NCBI RefSeq assembly: GCF_040581485.1 | Contig: NC_090128.1 | Coordinates: forward strand, 28,798,931-28,862,930 | Direction: 5' to 3' | Source of the DNA: Linepithema humile | Lineage: Eukaryota; Arthropoda; Insecta; Hymenoptera; Formicidae | DNA length: 64,000 nt | In this document: piece by piece, positions 42,780-55,656 of the stretch | How positions within the stretch are numbered: the first letter of the stretch is position 1 | How the letters are laid out: every line of letters starts with the position of its first letter | Notes under the pieces: model-generated | Told to the model about the DNA's origin: nothing | What the model saw: only the letters and a program-made list of their open reading frames with translations | Databases searched by the model: none | Position numbers and translations under genes: made by a program

Positions 42780-44190
42780 AAGAGTGAATCTGTTTACTCG
42801 TAACAATTGAGTGAAAAATTCGCTTGACGAAAGAATGAAGATTTCACTCTTTGATCGAGTGAATTAATCACGCCGGAACGAGTAATACATTACTCTAACA
42901 TAGAGTAAAGTATTAAAAGTGATTGTTTAATTCTAACGTACAGTAATAGGGGAAGGTGGGGTAAGACGGACCGCGGGGTAAAATGGTCCATTTGCTAGAT
43001 CTTATTAGTAAGTACCTCTATCTGCTGGATAAACATAAAATTAATTTCCTTTTTAATGCTTTTTAACTGTTTAAAAATTACCATTATATCATAAGACTAT
43101 CGTAAGTTATTTATAAAGAAACGTCAAATTCTTGCAAATAGATCTCGTGATCTAATTTCTTAGTATTACATTTTAAGTGACTAAGATTGCAAAACTTAAT
43201 ATTTTTAAATTTTTCTACAAGTTCCATATTTCTGGTTATTGAGAAGTAATATTTCATCAGTTACATTTAAAAAATAATTTTGATACAGGTAAATAAAAAT
43301 AAGATAATATTAATGTTGTCATGTAGGGTAAAATGGACCAATTTAAATGGGGTAAAACGGACCAATTTATATATTTGTTCTACTTATATTTTCTACTTAT
43401 ACTTTCTACTTATAGTTTTCTGCTTATATATTTGCTCTGATTTGAGAAATATTTTACATCTCATTTTTTTTTACTGAAAAAAGCTATAAAAAATAAAAAA
43501 CGCACTGTTAAAAGTAGAAGAAACTTGAAATTTATTGAAAATAATGTCTCCAAATAAAAACAGATTTTATAATAATTATTTATTTTATTTACATGCTTTA
43601 TTTTAAAATGTTATATTTAATGTTATATTTAATATAAACGTTAAAAATTATAAAGATTATAATTATTTTAAAGATTTGTGTGTATAATAAAATAATTAAT
43701 GTTAAATTAATTTCTATTCTTATTCAAAAATATTTAATAAATACTATATAGTTTTGATTTTGAGTTGATCAGTTAAATTATTTCTTGATCCATATTATCT
43801 CGGCTTGGTCCATTTTACCCCATGGGATGGTCCATTTTACCCCATCTATGGGATAAAACGGACCAAAATTAAGTTTTTAAAAATCTTAATAATAATTCAA
43901 ACTTTTGCAAATTTTGAAAATTTAACATTATAATCTTATAATAAACATTCTACAGTTTCTTCATGCTAAATTTCAGTTATTTTTTGTCATTAATATAAAA
44001 AATATAGCCATTTTTGCTTAGGGGGTCCGTCTTACCCCACCTTCCCCTACTTTACTCTACATTAGAGTTAAACAATCACTTTTCTGAAAAGTAAATTTTT
44101 ACTCTTTACGAGTGGCAGTATTTTCACTATCGCTTGGAGTGAATATCCACCCGTTTGGAGTTAGATTTTACTCTAAAAAATTTGGAGAGT
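42780..44190. repeat. MITE of the GAGTGAA family split by a second element
   Basis: 42780-42948 and 44048-44190 are reverse-related: AAAAGTGATTGTTTAA and CTAACGTACAGTA on the left correspond to complements near 44050-44100 on the right. A 1.1-kb element (42949-44047) sits at the centre of this palindrome. Confidence 0.5.
42949..44047. mobile_element. 1.1-kb element with TIR GGGGAAGGTGGGGTAAG, TA flanks
   Basis: The ends read GGGGAAGGTGGGGTAAGACG and its complement, flanked by TA at 42947-42948 and 44048-44049. GGGGTAAAAYGGACC occurs at least six times: 42974, 43325 and 43350 in one direction, 43800, 43830 and 43850 in mixed direction. No transposase is seen; the interior is AT-rich. A TA target suggests a Tc1/mariner-type origin. 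Confidence 0.7.
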
Positions 44191-44228
44191 ATATATATAT
44201 ATATATATAAATGTAATAATTTATGCTT

Positions 44229-44699
44229 ATCCAGTTTATGCGTGGGGTGAATAATGCTATCCCCACAGTGCTACAAAAATTAGCCCTTACCAACGAGGAG
44301 CGAAAAACTACATATGAAAACTACATATAAAGCGCTTACATATTATAACAAATTGATCGTATTTTTGCATACGAGATAATCATCATGTCAAACTCCATCT
44401 AGTATATAAAAGTTGAAATACACAAGCGTCGAATGTCACAATACACACTGCCGAATATATGTAGAAGCTGCTTGATCGCGCGACACAGTTTTGGCAATAT
44501 ATATATATATATATATATCTTGGATTATATGTCAACTTTCACACACTAGATGGAGTTAGACATATACAATTTCTCCGTATTTAAAAATTCCTATCAACTG
44601 ATTATAATACACGAAATATCATCACGAAGAAAAAAAGTAGTTACAACACTGAATTTTTGGAGTGAGGACTTGTAAACAAGCCTCACGCATAAACTGGAA
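44229..44699. repeat. Inverted-repeat element with TATA-type tracts
   Basis: TCCAGTTTATGCGTG at 44229 is complemented by CACGCATAAACTGGA ending at 44699. AACTCCATCTAGTATATAAA near 44391 is mirrored near 44532-44555. (AT)n tracts lie at about 44190-44210 and 44497-44518. No coding region. Confidence 0.5.
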
Positions 44700-47184
44700 C
44701 AAACATAACTTGCACTTAAGCTGTCGAATATATTATATATACTATTATGTATACTGTAATGTAAATCCTTTCTTTTAAATATTTGCACTTATCGCTACTT
44801 CAACTGCAATAATTTTTATCATAAGACAAATATATATTTGGTAGAAAAAGGAGAATTACTTAGATTTAAAACATTTTAATAAATATAAATCTAAATTGTA
44901 ATAGTAATAATGTAATGATAATATAATTCAAAATAAAATTAAAATAATAATTTAAAAGTAATAAAAAAATGCAATGTGATATTCTTAATTTGAGAGTGCT
45001 TGAAATATTACATCGCAAAGAAATTATAACTTGATCTACTTCGTTCAGTGACATCGATCGAATTAGATAGGATGGTTATAACAAAAAAAAATGCTTCGTA
45101 TATTCAATTTTTTTAACGTCAATTTGATATACATTTCTTATGTGTTCATTCTTTCGACTGCAAGGTGAATTGCCGTTCTTGTGATCTCTAGTTCCTTTTT
45201 TGAAGTAATTTAATAACTTCTGGAACAGAATGTTATTGATTTGTATAAAAGTAAGCTGATATTTTATTTATTGACAGCTTTTTCAGATATATTGATTGGC
45301 TATCAAAAAAATTGTTTTTCGAATTACAGAAATTCTATTTAACATTTAACTAGCACATCCGGCAAGCTTGTACAACAAATAAAAGGCTCTTTAAGGACGA
45401 AAATTCTTGCTTAAATTTTCTTTTCTTTTAAATCTTTTATTATTTTATTAATAATTAAAGCTAGATTTATTTTATTATCAATTATGTATAATAATTTCAA
45501 AATTTTTTATTTATTTGTCAATACTCCAAGAGATACAAACGCATCATATTTGGACTATGAGTATTTCTGAAGTAAAGTGACCATTGCAAGTATTGGGCGA
45601 TTTGTTACTAAAACATCAGCAGCAAGAAGAAAGCAGCATCTATAAAATTATTTAAATTTTAACTTTATGTCTTATAGAAAAAAGATGTCAAAATCGTGTT
45701 ATCTAAGATATTTTGTGTTTTATTGATGACTTGATACCTGTCTGTAATTCTACAATAGGTATAATTTACAAGTTTAGTTGACTAGTACGCATCAAGTAAC
45801 GTTCTCTTAACAAATTAAGTATGAATCAAGCAAATTACATGCAAATACAAATTTGTATAAACTGATTTGCCACATATTAAACAGAATACTCATTATATCG
45901 AAGAAAATGTGCAATGTACGTCTCCTTGAAAGAGTAGCCACTGATATCGATAGTGCACCGCTACAATGCGCTATCGCCGCGGCACGTCGAAGTACGTCGC
46001 GAAGCAGATTGTCTCGTAAAATAATCTGTTTTCTGAACAGTCAGCATGTGGTCTAGGGGTACGATTAAAGGGGTACTAATCTATAGACATGTGCGCCTCG
46101 GTATTCGAGACTCCATGCTGATTTTCGTTTTTTCCAGAGGATTTTTACGGTCAAAGTTCAGCCGGCGCGAGAGCGAGTGACCGGCAAAAGGGATGGATTT
46201 TCGAGCGCATTTCAGGACGAATATTCATCAGAATGACGTCGACAGGCCTTGATCGAGGGAGAAAAATGATCATGCATCAGCGATAACGTTATCGACACGG
46301 TCGTACACTGCGCTGCATTCGCTATCAGGTGTAACGGATGCGCGTGCATGCCTCCGCGGTTGAGATCAAACATGATTATCAAGTCTATGTTTTGAATTGA
46401 CTGACTTTAACTTGAATTATCAAGATATGTGTTGTAAAATAATGTATTGAAAACTTTTAGAACAATGGCTTTAAATTATAAAAAAATTCACATGTTTAAA
46501 CAAAGATGCCTGTTTATACATACATTACAAAAAGTGAAACGTTACATAAAAACGTACGCAATTTTGCTTTATATTAGTTTCTGAAATTTTCTTAAATAAT
46601 TTAAAACAAGATTAGAAGAATATTAAAAATTTATTTACAATTTATACTTATGGAGCGTTAATGAAATAAAATTGACATGAATATCTAGATCCGTGGTTAT
46701 TTCTGAACGTCGAATTAATATTTATATTTTATATTTCTCGATACATGAGACAGGACGACGGACACAATAAATATAGTCCATTATTTATTAAATATTAACT
46801 GGAAATTCATAATAGCGGTTGTCAAATTAATTTTACAATATTTGTGTAAATTGATATTAATATCCAAAAATTGATGAATTATTTCATCACCCGTTATACA
46901 GCTTACCTTGTAATCTCAATTGACCTTGCTTTATCAAATAGGAAGATTGATTATTTCTACAAAGATAAAGCGAATTAGATCAGTTATGATTCACACATCA
47001 TCATACGAGAAACTGCAGGTGCGCATTTTGCAGTTAAGACAGAAAACAAGAAAGAGCAAATAATTGAATTACACGAAGAATTGAAATTACATCAATGTTG
47101 TTAGATAATAACATCAACCACTGTTTGATAATCTCTAAGATTACTCTTGTCAATTATTCTTCTTGATAATTTTGTTGATAGCCT
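44700..47184. other. Non-coding stretch with a small GC-rich island
   Basis: Mostly AT-rich. 45940-46360 is GC-richer with several CG dinucleotides and could be a regulatory island; the 67-codon ORF at 45853-46056 overlapping it is unsupported. No repeat or gene is recognised. Confidence 0.35.
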
Positions 47185-47681
47185 CCCTGGTAGAAACTGC
47201 CAGTTTAACGTCAAGACAGAAGTGTGGTAAACACCTGTGTAGTAAATACCTCACTTGTTAGCCAAGAAATAGTCTAACTAAGAAAGTTTAGAAGGGCTAT
47301 GGTATGGCTCAGAATTTGGTCTGACGCTATGTTTAATTTGTAGCGTTCGCCAATCTTTGCTGCTAGGAAAAAAAGTGTGGGCCTTACTTGTTTATCAAGG
47401 CATAGCCTATCTAAGAAAATTAGAGGGACTTTAGATATGGCCCAGAGTGGTGTTTTATCTGGCGCTATGTTTTATATGTACATAGTGTCGGCCAGTCTTT
47501 GCTCCCAAATTTATCAAAGTTTCCTCTATGTTACCCACATTGATTGCAAATTAATTAAATTAAATTAAATTAAAATTAAAATTTATTTACTTTCGTGTGT
47601 GGCCCCGACTAATTAGCCAATATCACGCCCGAGTTGGCGACATGGCGGGTTAATCGGGCCCAGGGTGAATTTCTACCAGGG
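47185..47681. mobile_element. Element with CCCTGGTAGAAA termini, 497 bp
   Basis: It begins CCCTGGTAGAAACTGCC and ends TTTCTACCAGGG. Two internal segments are diverged copies of one another (TATGGCTCAGAAT and TATGGCCCAGAGT, then TCTGACGCTATGTTT and TCTGGCGCTATGTTT). No transposase. The flanks share only CT, so the duplication is unresolved. Confidence 0.55.
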
Positions 47682-48899
47682 CTATTGTATATAATACATA
47701 GTTACTTGCAATGCAACGTTATATAAATGTATGTAGTTTCAATAGCCAGTATGTTATAATAAAAATCAATTTTTATAACATAATCGTGTAAAATATATAT
47801 ATAAAAAAAATAAAAATTATAACAAACTAAAAATTTCTGGCGATTTTTCAATTTTTAGATGAATTTTTTCCAAGTTTCCATAACACGTACAATTTTTTTT
47901 CAAAAATTTAGCATTTTCTGATTTCAGAATTTTAATTAACTTAATTTTAAAATATTTTTAAAAAATTATGATTGAATTATGATTCTCATTAAAATAAAAA
48001 GGATGTTCATTAGCAATTTTTACATGAACTACAATATAAATATAATATAATTACTTTTATTTCTTCAGAATCCCATTTTTAACATGTAATTGTCAGAATT
48101 ATTTTGAAACGTATCAAATAAAATTTTAAAACTTTTCTGAGAACAGCGAGAGAGATGTATGTATCAACTACATCAAAATTCTAAAAATGATATTTTAATT
48201 TTGCAACGATTTAAAATCACACTGCACAAAATTACGTTAAAATGCAGGTTATTGAAAGAATAGATTGGCGCTTGTTGTTTAATTATCGCGCGACATCTGC
48301 ATAGCATGTGAACTATCCGTTTCTCTGAGTGGTTTATGTTATTTGTCACACTTATGCAAAACCTCTCAATTCCAATAGCAATTGGAACGCCGGGAACGAG
48401 AAATTCCTCGTACATTCTACTTGATGATCGATGGCTCTACATTTTTCCGTTGTGCCAACATTGCAGCGCTGCATATTTTACGTTCTTCTCTCTCTCATAA
48501 CATTTCAACCAACGATATACATATATAAATAGATCAACATTTCCACCAACAATTAAAAAAGAAAAAATATATAGTAATACAAAATTTAAACATCTCTTTG
48601 CTGCATGCAAAGAGATTAGGAAACATTCAGAATTCAAGCGTATGTTAGTTTTGAGTAAATTATTTGCATGGAAGTCACGTTCTTGTCGAGCGAAGAGGAA
48701 AGCGAGGACATGTCACACCCCGCGAAATAGAGGGACCTAAGAGTTCATTAATCTCGCTACATATATATGTATCAGTTTCTATCTTTTCTTTTATACAAGC
48801 ATTCGGAGACGAAACATTCCGATCGAACAACTTCTGCATTTTCGTTTACTTACTTGAAAAATTCGTATTCCAGTACCGAAATTCGAACAAAAACAGCGC
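47682..48899. other. AT-rich non-coding stretch upstream of the signal-peptide gene
   Basis: No gene or defined repeat is seen; the few ORFs are low-complexity. Composition shifts towards GC after about 48880. Confidence 0.4.
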
Positions 48900-49498
48900 A
48901 TGCGCGGCAAGATGGCGGTACGCCGATGGGAGTAGTTGTTCGGTGTCGGCACGGGTGGTGGTGCGTATTTGTTCGTTTGGTGGTGGCGGCGGATCGATAG
49001 CGGCGCGACGATAGTGCGCGAATATCGTGAACGACGGTCGGCGGTCGTCGCCGTCGTCGTCGTCGTCGTCGCTGTCATCGTCCTCTCGTCATTATCTTTG
49101 TAATCGAAGTGCTGGGTCGTGCGTGGTCGAGTGTTATTAAGGCGCATCGAGCATCGGGCGAATGCCAATTGCGTACGTGCATCCGCGGGAAAAGTATTAT
49201 TCGCAGCTAGTTCTCCATTGTCCACGACCTGTCGTCGCGATCGGTGTGTCCAATCGGTTTCCCGGGCTCGAAAGTAATATAGCAACAATATTGCATTTTA
49301 ACCGCTAGCAGTGCTGTTTCGGCGACGTGCGGGAGTGCGGGCGAGTGGATCGAACGCGCGCGAGTCTCCGTCGCGCTGCGTCGCGTCAACGGTTCACGGA
49401 GAGATTATGTATCACGGCGGCGCGGGTGCGGCGGTGAGTACGCGAAGGAAGCCGGTAGCCGCGAGTGGTGAGATGCGCTGAGACGCGCGCGGCTGGAC
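48900..49498 (+). promoter_or_regulatory. GC-rich promoter and 5' leader of the signal-peptide gene
   Basis: The GC and CG content rises sharply here. A (GTC)n/(CGT)n tract lies at about 49045-49080, and AAGATGGCGGTACGCC at 48909 resembles a YY1/pleiohomeotic-type site. ORFs on both strands cross it without resembling known proteins. It leads directly into the coding exon at 49499. Confidence 0.5.
49407..49481 (+). other. Upstream ORF of 24 codons in the leader
   Basis: The ATG at 49407 opens MYHGGAGAAVSTRRKPVAAS and stops at 49479-49481, 18 bp before the main ATG. Inside it is a consensus splice donor (GTGAGT at 49434-49439). It may dampen translation or mark an alternative leader exon. This is an inference from sequence only. 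Confidence 0.35.
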
Positions 49499-49634
49499 AT
49501 GTCGGCGATGTCCTGGGGCACGGTCGCCGCGGTCATCGGACCGCCGCGGCGGAGGAAGACACGCGTCCTTCTGCTGATCGTCGCCGCCCTCGGACTATTT
49601 TCGAGCACCGCCGTCGGCGAGAAGAGCAAGAAAT
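49499..49634 (+). CDS. First coding exon of a secreted or membrane protein
   Basis: 45 codons plus one base are followed by a consensus donor, GTAAGT. The peptide opens MSAMSWGTVAAVIGPPRRRK, followed by the hydrophobic core VLLLIVAALGLFSSTAVG and then EKSKK. This is a typical signal peptide with an extended basic n-region, with cleavage expected near AVG/EK. The next codon would start with T. No second exon was found in the following 14 kb, so the first intron is very long, as is common for insect adhesion, guidance and receptor genes. The family cannot be named from this exon. Another ATG lies upstream in a different frame (49407). Confidence 0.65.
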
Positions 49635-52600
49635 GTAAGTAACGTTAAAGATATTTGTTCAATAAGGGGAATGTTTGCGGAATGTTCCGCGTGCTCGGCG
49701 CGACGAATCGCGCGATTCGATAGTTTCGTACGGTTGTCACGTGGTAGACCGGCGCTTTAAACGTGATGCGAATCGGTTCGCATTAATTTGCGGTTTGTAG
49801 AAGATTTATCGCACAAGGTTAAGCTGAATACTGATTAAATGTCTTATAAATGTCTGTGTCTATGTCTGTCTTATAAATTTCAAATATATAAGTGATATAT
49901 ATATCGAAATAAATTCACTCCATTTATATCGTATGTTTTAAAATATTCTATTTTTGAAGAACATACGCGTATTACTTTTGCAGCGAAAAATTTATTGAAT
50001 ATATTTTATTTACTTTCGATATGTAGCTAACACAATCAAAGTGTAATAATTCATATTTTAGAGAATTACGTGTGTGTTAATGGAAATAACAGATCATCTT
50101 TTGCGTCGAAACCATTCGGAATGCTTACAAATAAAATTTTCGCGCGCGATATTTTCTATTTATTTTATGTATTAACTTATTTACTTAGATATAATGAAAT
50201 ATTTTTCTATCTAAGTGTATTAAGTGTAATATGTGTGTTATAATAAGAGCACACATAACAAACGAAGGTGCGTGCTGCGCAAATTGTTTACAGGAATAAG
50301 TTAATTTCACGCTCGCATGTCGATTTTGCGACGAGTTAAAGATCTTTTGAGTTTTTGGCGCGCATCTCATTCATAATACGAGTGGTAGTACGCGCGTAGT
50401 ACGCGTGTAGTATGTTTACTACGCTGCGTACTCGCCTGTTTCCCTTTCCCCTCTTCTTGCGCAAACGCGTGCGCTCGCAATCAACTAAAAAGATGAACGC
50501 GGTGGTTTCGTCGGCCTTAGTCCCCGATCGAAATCACCACTCAATACTTTCGATATATCGATATTCTCGTGCAGGAAAACCATATCAATATAGCACAAAT
50601 TGCATTAGAAAGCTGCAATTATTCCACTTTTGACAGAAGAGTAATAATTTCTCAGTAATAAATAATTTTCCAGATATTATCGCGCAAAAATTAAATTAGG
50701 TATGCATTGGAGAATTGATCTATCTACAAATTGAGATAAGTTTCAATGACTAGTTAGAGTCTGATTAAAAGTGATTTAATCCTGAATTTCCATTCAGGAT
50801 TAAAAATGGAAATAAATTGTAGAAAACATAATCTTCCGCTTATTTTAGTTAAAAAATAGATTACAATTTTCTCTGATTTTATAACTTTATAAATCTATAA
50901 ATAATATCTATAATATTAATAGATATTAGATATTGGTTATAAAGATTTATAAAGTCTATAAATATTATAAATAGTTACGGATATTAAAAACCTCATAAAA
51001 ATGCAATGGAGTATGCAATATCTCCATCTTAAAGAATAAAACAATTTTTTACTTTTCTTTCTTCGTAGCGGTGTAATCACGTTATTTTTGCAAGAAAAGA
51101 AATATTACAATATTCTTTACAGTAATCAAAATATGATTCATTTTTAATAATTTATTAATAATAAATTCCACTTCATAAGCAGCTTACGTCGTCTCTCGCT
51201 TTTTAAATCCATCGTAGATCGCCTATTAAGTCCTCGGGAAATAAACCATAGTGATTAAACGTACGTTTATCGTCTACTGAAGTCTGAATGAGAAACTTAA
51301 GAATACTCGATCCGGGGTCGCAGGAAAAAAGTTAAATTAACCCCAACTTTAATCGAAGCGGTATAATCGACGGCGCACGTAAAATCCTCTCTTTTTGATG
51401 AAATTGCCTCGTTATCTGAACTTCGTGAGTGCAAAGGCTCGCTTCGCGGCCTGCGAATCCGGATTAAAGGGAACAGTATGTCGTTAACCTCCGTTAGACA
51501 CGCTCGTTAATATAGCACATGAATCGCATTTTTGCTATTAACCACCGTCCATCCTCGTCCGCTTACAAAGCAGGTGGTATGCGTGATTCTGCATAATGTC
51601 ACTCTCGCTACCACATGGCTATGGTGCGAAACCAGCTCACTGAAAATTTTATTATATACCTTGCGATTTTCGAGAATAATTTCGTTTTTCGATGGAGTTT
51701 AAGGAATTAAGGCTGCGTAAAAGTTTCCACGCATAAGTCAAATTAGCATTTTTGTTAATTTATTTACGTTGAATTTTATTGTGCGTGAGAAATTCGAGAG
51801 ATGGTAATATTTAATGCAAAACTATATTTTTACTAGAATTTTTACTAGAATTTTCAATTACTTTTATCAGTTATTAAGTATTAATGTGAGGAACTTTTTT
51901 ACACACGTTATTCGTATATATTCTCGGATCAGTTCTTCGTTTTTGTTAATAATCGATCCTCGGATGTTCTTATTGCTCTTTATCGTTTCACCTCTTCTAG
52001 AAGAGGTTGTTTTTGTTAATTTCCGTTTCCCGTCGCAAGGGATGCCTGTCTCTCTATCCGAGACATAATAAACCACTCCTCTTTTCTCTACCACTACACT
52101 TCACTTTACGCATTTCATGGTTCGCACAATGCCTTTGCGTTATGTGAAATCCTTCGCGAAAATTGCCATCCTCGTTCGCTCGTTCATGAAGTAATAAAAA
52201 AGTAATAAAAGATCCTTTCCATTATCTCCGATATTATTACTATTTCTTTGCTTATATATTACGAATGTTTTAAATTTATAGTGATTGATATATTAAAAAA
52301 TAATTTTATCTGAAAAACGATAAAAAGGCGCCAAGTTAATGCGCTTGTAAAAAAAGCGGTGCACATAAAAGTTTTGATAAATATTTTATTATAAAAGCTT
52401 TGACAAATATGTTATTATATCACTACAAATTTGAGAAATTAAAAATAGCTTAATCTGTTTTCGCCAAATTTAAACAAAATGATATTGCGCCAACCAAAAG
52501 TAAAAATTTTATACATTCTACAAAATTTGATTATTATGCTCTACTATTAAAAATACCATTAAAATATCCATTAAAATGCAATATGATTTTAAATTTTACG

Positions 52601-55040
52601 TGTAGTTATATGTGTTTTAATATGGCATAAAAATATTCATCTTGTATACAAGAGAGAAATATTTCACGTCTATTTTTCTTGATGGTATCGATATTAAAAT
52701 CGATATATATTGATAAGTCTTAAACATTCATAAATACAACTGAGGAAAAATTGATATAAACATTTTAATTTTATACAAAATCTAGCAATGTTATTAATAT
52801 TAATTTCAATCCTATTATTAGTAATATGTATATGTAGGAGGTTGACAATGTGTGAACCGCGCTCTATCACGCGCTAGACGTTTTTTAGGCCGTCATATTT
52901 TGATGCAAGATAATTTATTTGTTAGTTGAAATAATGTATATTGTGCAATATCACGTTAAAATACATATGTGTGTGCGTGCGTGCGTGCGCGCGCATGTAT
53001 GTTTATATATGTATATTACATAATATAACTGTATTTGCAATTAGTGATAACCTTGTATACTGATCTAATATACCGATTTTTGAAAGTACAAGCACTATCA
53101 CGAAAGCGTTGCATGCTAGTGATCGGATTGTCGCGCTATTAGGCGTTGAGCAATCTTTTAAGCTTATCGCATATTAAAACGACGAATTTATTAATCCCCT
53201 TTCTGCTCCAGTTTTGTTTCTTTTACAGCTATTCGTATAATTTAATACGCGTTCAACTTTGATGTTATAAAATTGGAATTTGATGTTCTTGTGAAATTAT
53301 AATATACGTGATTTGAACTGTTTGATGCGTTTTTATTGCATAACATTGAAATCGATACTTTTGCCGTGCTTTGGCGCGTATTTTTGCGATGATATTATTG
53401 TAATGCCGCGGGGCATCCTGACGAAGTATCGGTATGCGAAAATTGCGGTAATCACGTCGAAGTTATCGGAACAACGTTAATTGTTTGCATCGGCGACAGC
53501 GGCCGGGATTACATCCACGCCTGAATATACGGAACGAGAACGATCGCGACACCAGCCGATAAACGAAGCTAATTGCGACAATCGAATTAGCTCAGGCAGC
53601 GCGCGACAATTCGGCGCAATGGTCGCAATGATTGATCGATTCACAGACTGATGAGAATGATCCAAGTGTATAGCATATGCTCTTGTTTCTCGCGATTAGT
53701 GTATTTATAAAAATCTGTGCTGAATGAATTCCATGGATATACAACCAAAATGTATATCTGACCTTTCCCCATTTTTTGTACGTTAACGATATTTTTTTTC
53801 AAATATAAAAAAATAAAAAGGCCGCAATTCTCACCATAACAAGTCGAATTAATAAAGCGTAGAAAACCGTCAGATCGTATTTTGCGAAATGGGACCAACT
53901 AACAATATTTTCGTTTATGACGGTGATTTTGTTTCGTTGTTTGACACAATATGTGATGTAGATGCGAAAACTTCATATTTGTGAGCTCGCTTTGTATGCG
54001 CCATTTTTTTTTCCGGAATATTGTTCTCGCATACTAAAAATCCATATATTCCGAATATATTGTAAAATATATAACAGCATTTCGATGCGAGTGTTGCCCT
54101 TCGTAGGCAAATTTTCCATCCATTGCCAGCGCTGCCGGTATCGATTTTATTTTTCATCATGGATAGTTTCAAGGGAATAGCTTCTCTTGCATTGTTTCAA
54201 AATATTTTTTGTGCGTGTTATAATTTAGAATACTACATATATACCTATCGGATCAACCATTATATATCATTTTGTATTCTGAAAGTATACTGTATATTTC
54301 TATTTGGTATTATGATAAATGACTCACTCGGCTTCATATACATTTTGTATATAGCGAAATGTTTTTCTTTCGTTACTTTCAATCTTAAACAGTTTTATAT
54401 ATTATTCAATTGGAGATAAACAGACTTTTAAATAGATGTATAAACACATTTTTTAGAAGTTGTGATACATAGAATTGATTTTTAAATTTGGTTTACACTT
54501 CTGATGGCAATTTTAAGCGTTTAATTTTCCGATTAAATGAGCAGTTAATAAAATTCTACCTGGGATATATTCTTTTTCGTGCTTGTTAGCTGCTGCAAAA
54601 TTTGACGCAGTACAGCGCGTCTCTCGTGCGGCATCGATTTTGTCTTCTGTATATAGATCCTCGCTGTTAGATAGGGTCGCGTACTCGAGTGTCTCCCCGG
54701 TCTTTCTTTCGGATCGAAGTACACTTGCTCTATATTTGCAGCGGGCTTTCAAGGGTCCACTGCTCGTGTCTTGCATCCATCCTGTCTATCTCTGAATCCG
54801 TGTTTTCTCGAGTGGCAGGAACGTGCGACGACTTTTTACCGTTCGTCGCGTTGTTTCTCGCGCCCGAACACAAATCTAGCAAACTCGATAAAATTAGGTT
54901 GAAACTATTACGATGCGATACGTGCTGAAGATGTTCCGAAAGGTGATTCTTTAAGGTTTATACAACGCGATAAATATACATATATCTGTTTAAGCGAATA
55001 TTTAATTTCTTTTCCTTTAAAATATGACGTAACAATATAA
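49635..55040. other. Intron 1, proximal part
   Basis: Mostly AT-rich. A fragment with GGCGCCAAGT at about 52326 belongs to the 17975-19193 repeat family. A (GT/GC)n tract lies at about 52965-53000. 53400-53640 is GC-richer. No credible exon is found; ORFs are short and without similarity. Confidence 0.4.
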
Positions 55041-55517
55041 GGGTAGAGTTCCGAAAAAGTCAACCCTCCAATTTTGCTGTCGTTTGGTATACTACTGTAT
55101 TTTGGTGCGCTGATTACGAATATGATAATGAAAATTACCGACAAGGTCATTTTCACGGTCAAAACTAAAAAAAACTAAAAAATTATCGCTTTTTTTAATA
55201 TTATTTTGATAAATATTGATGTAACAAAGAAAATGTTTCAAATAAAAGTTGGTTCTATGCAAAATATCTATACAACATAAATGATGTATTTTTTCAAGAG
55301 TTACAACTTTTATTTAAAACATTTCTTTGTTACATCAATATTTATCAAGATAATGTTAAAAGAAACAATAATTTTTGACTTTTTAAAAGTAGTTTTGACT
55401 TTGAAAATGACCTTGTCGGCAATTTTCATGATCATATTCGTAATCAGCGCACCAACATACAGTAGTGTACCAATCGACAGCAAAATTGGAGGGTTGATTC
55501 TTTCGGAACTTTATCCC
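55041..55517. mobile_element. Palindromic element, 477 bp
   Basis: The ends read GGGTAGAGTTCCGAAA and a near complement ending TTTATCCC. The arms of about 200 bp contain CCTCCAATTTTGCTGTCG and AATGACCTTGTCGG in mirrored form. ORFs on opposite strands (54908-55162 and 55281-55541) share the segment VKMTLSVIF/LKMTLSAIF because they are the two arms. No duplication is resolved. Confidence 0.6.
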
Positions 55518-55656
55518 AATAAGTATTATAAAGTATTATAAGATATTCTGAAATTTTTTAATTTACAAAAAATATATTTAATATCATTTCTTGAAAATAA
55601 TTTCGAAAACACAGTACGTTTAAGATCACTGAATGAATTAATCATCAGACTTGGAA

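Noticed and set aside
48791..49288. 165-codon minus-strand ORF over the GC-rich leader
   Set aside because: Low-complexity Thr/Arg sequence caused by the GTC/CGT repeat on the opposite strand of a promoter region.
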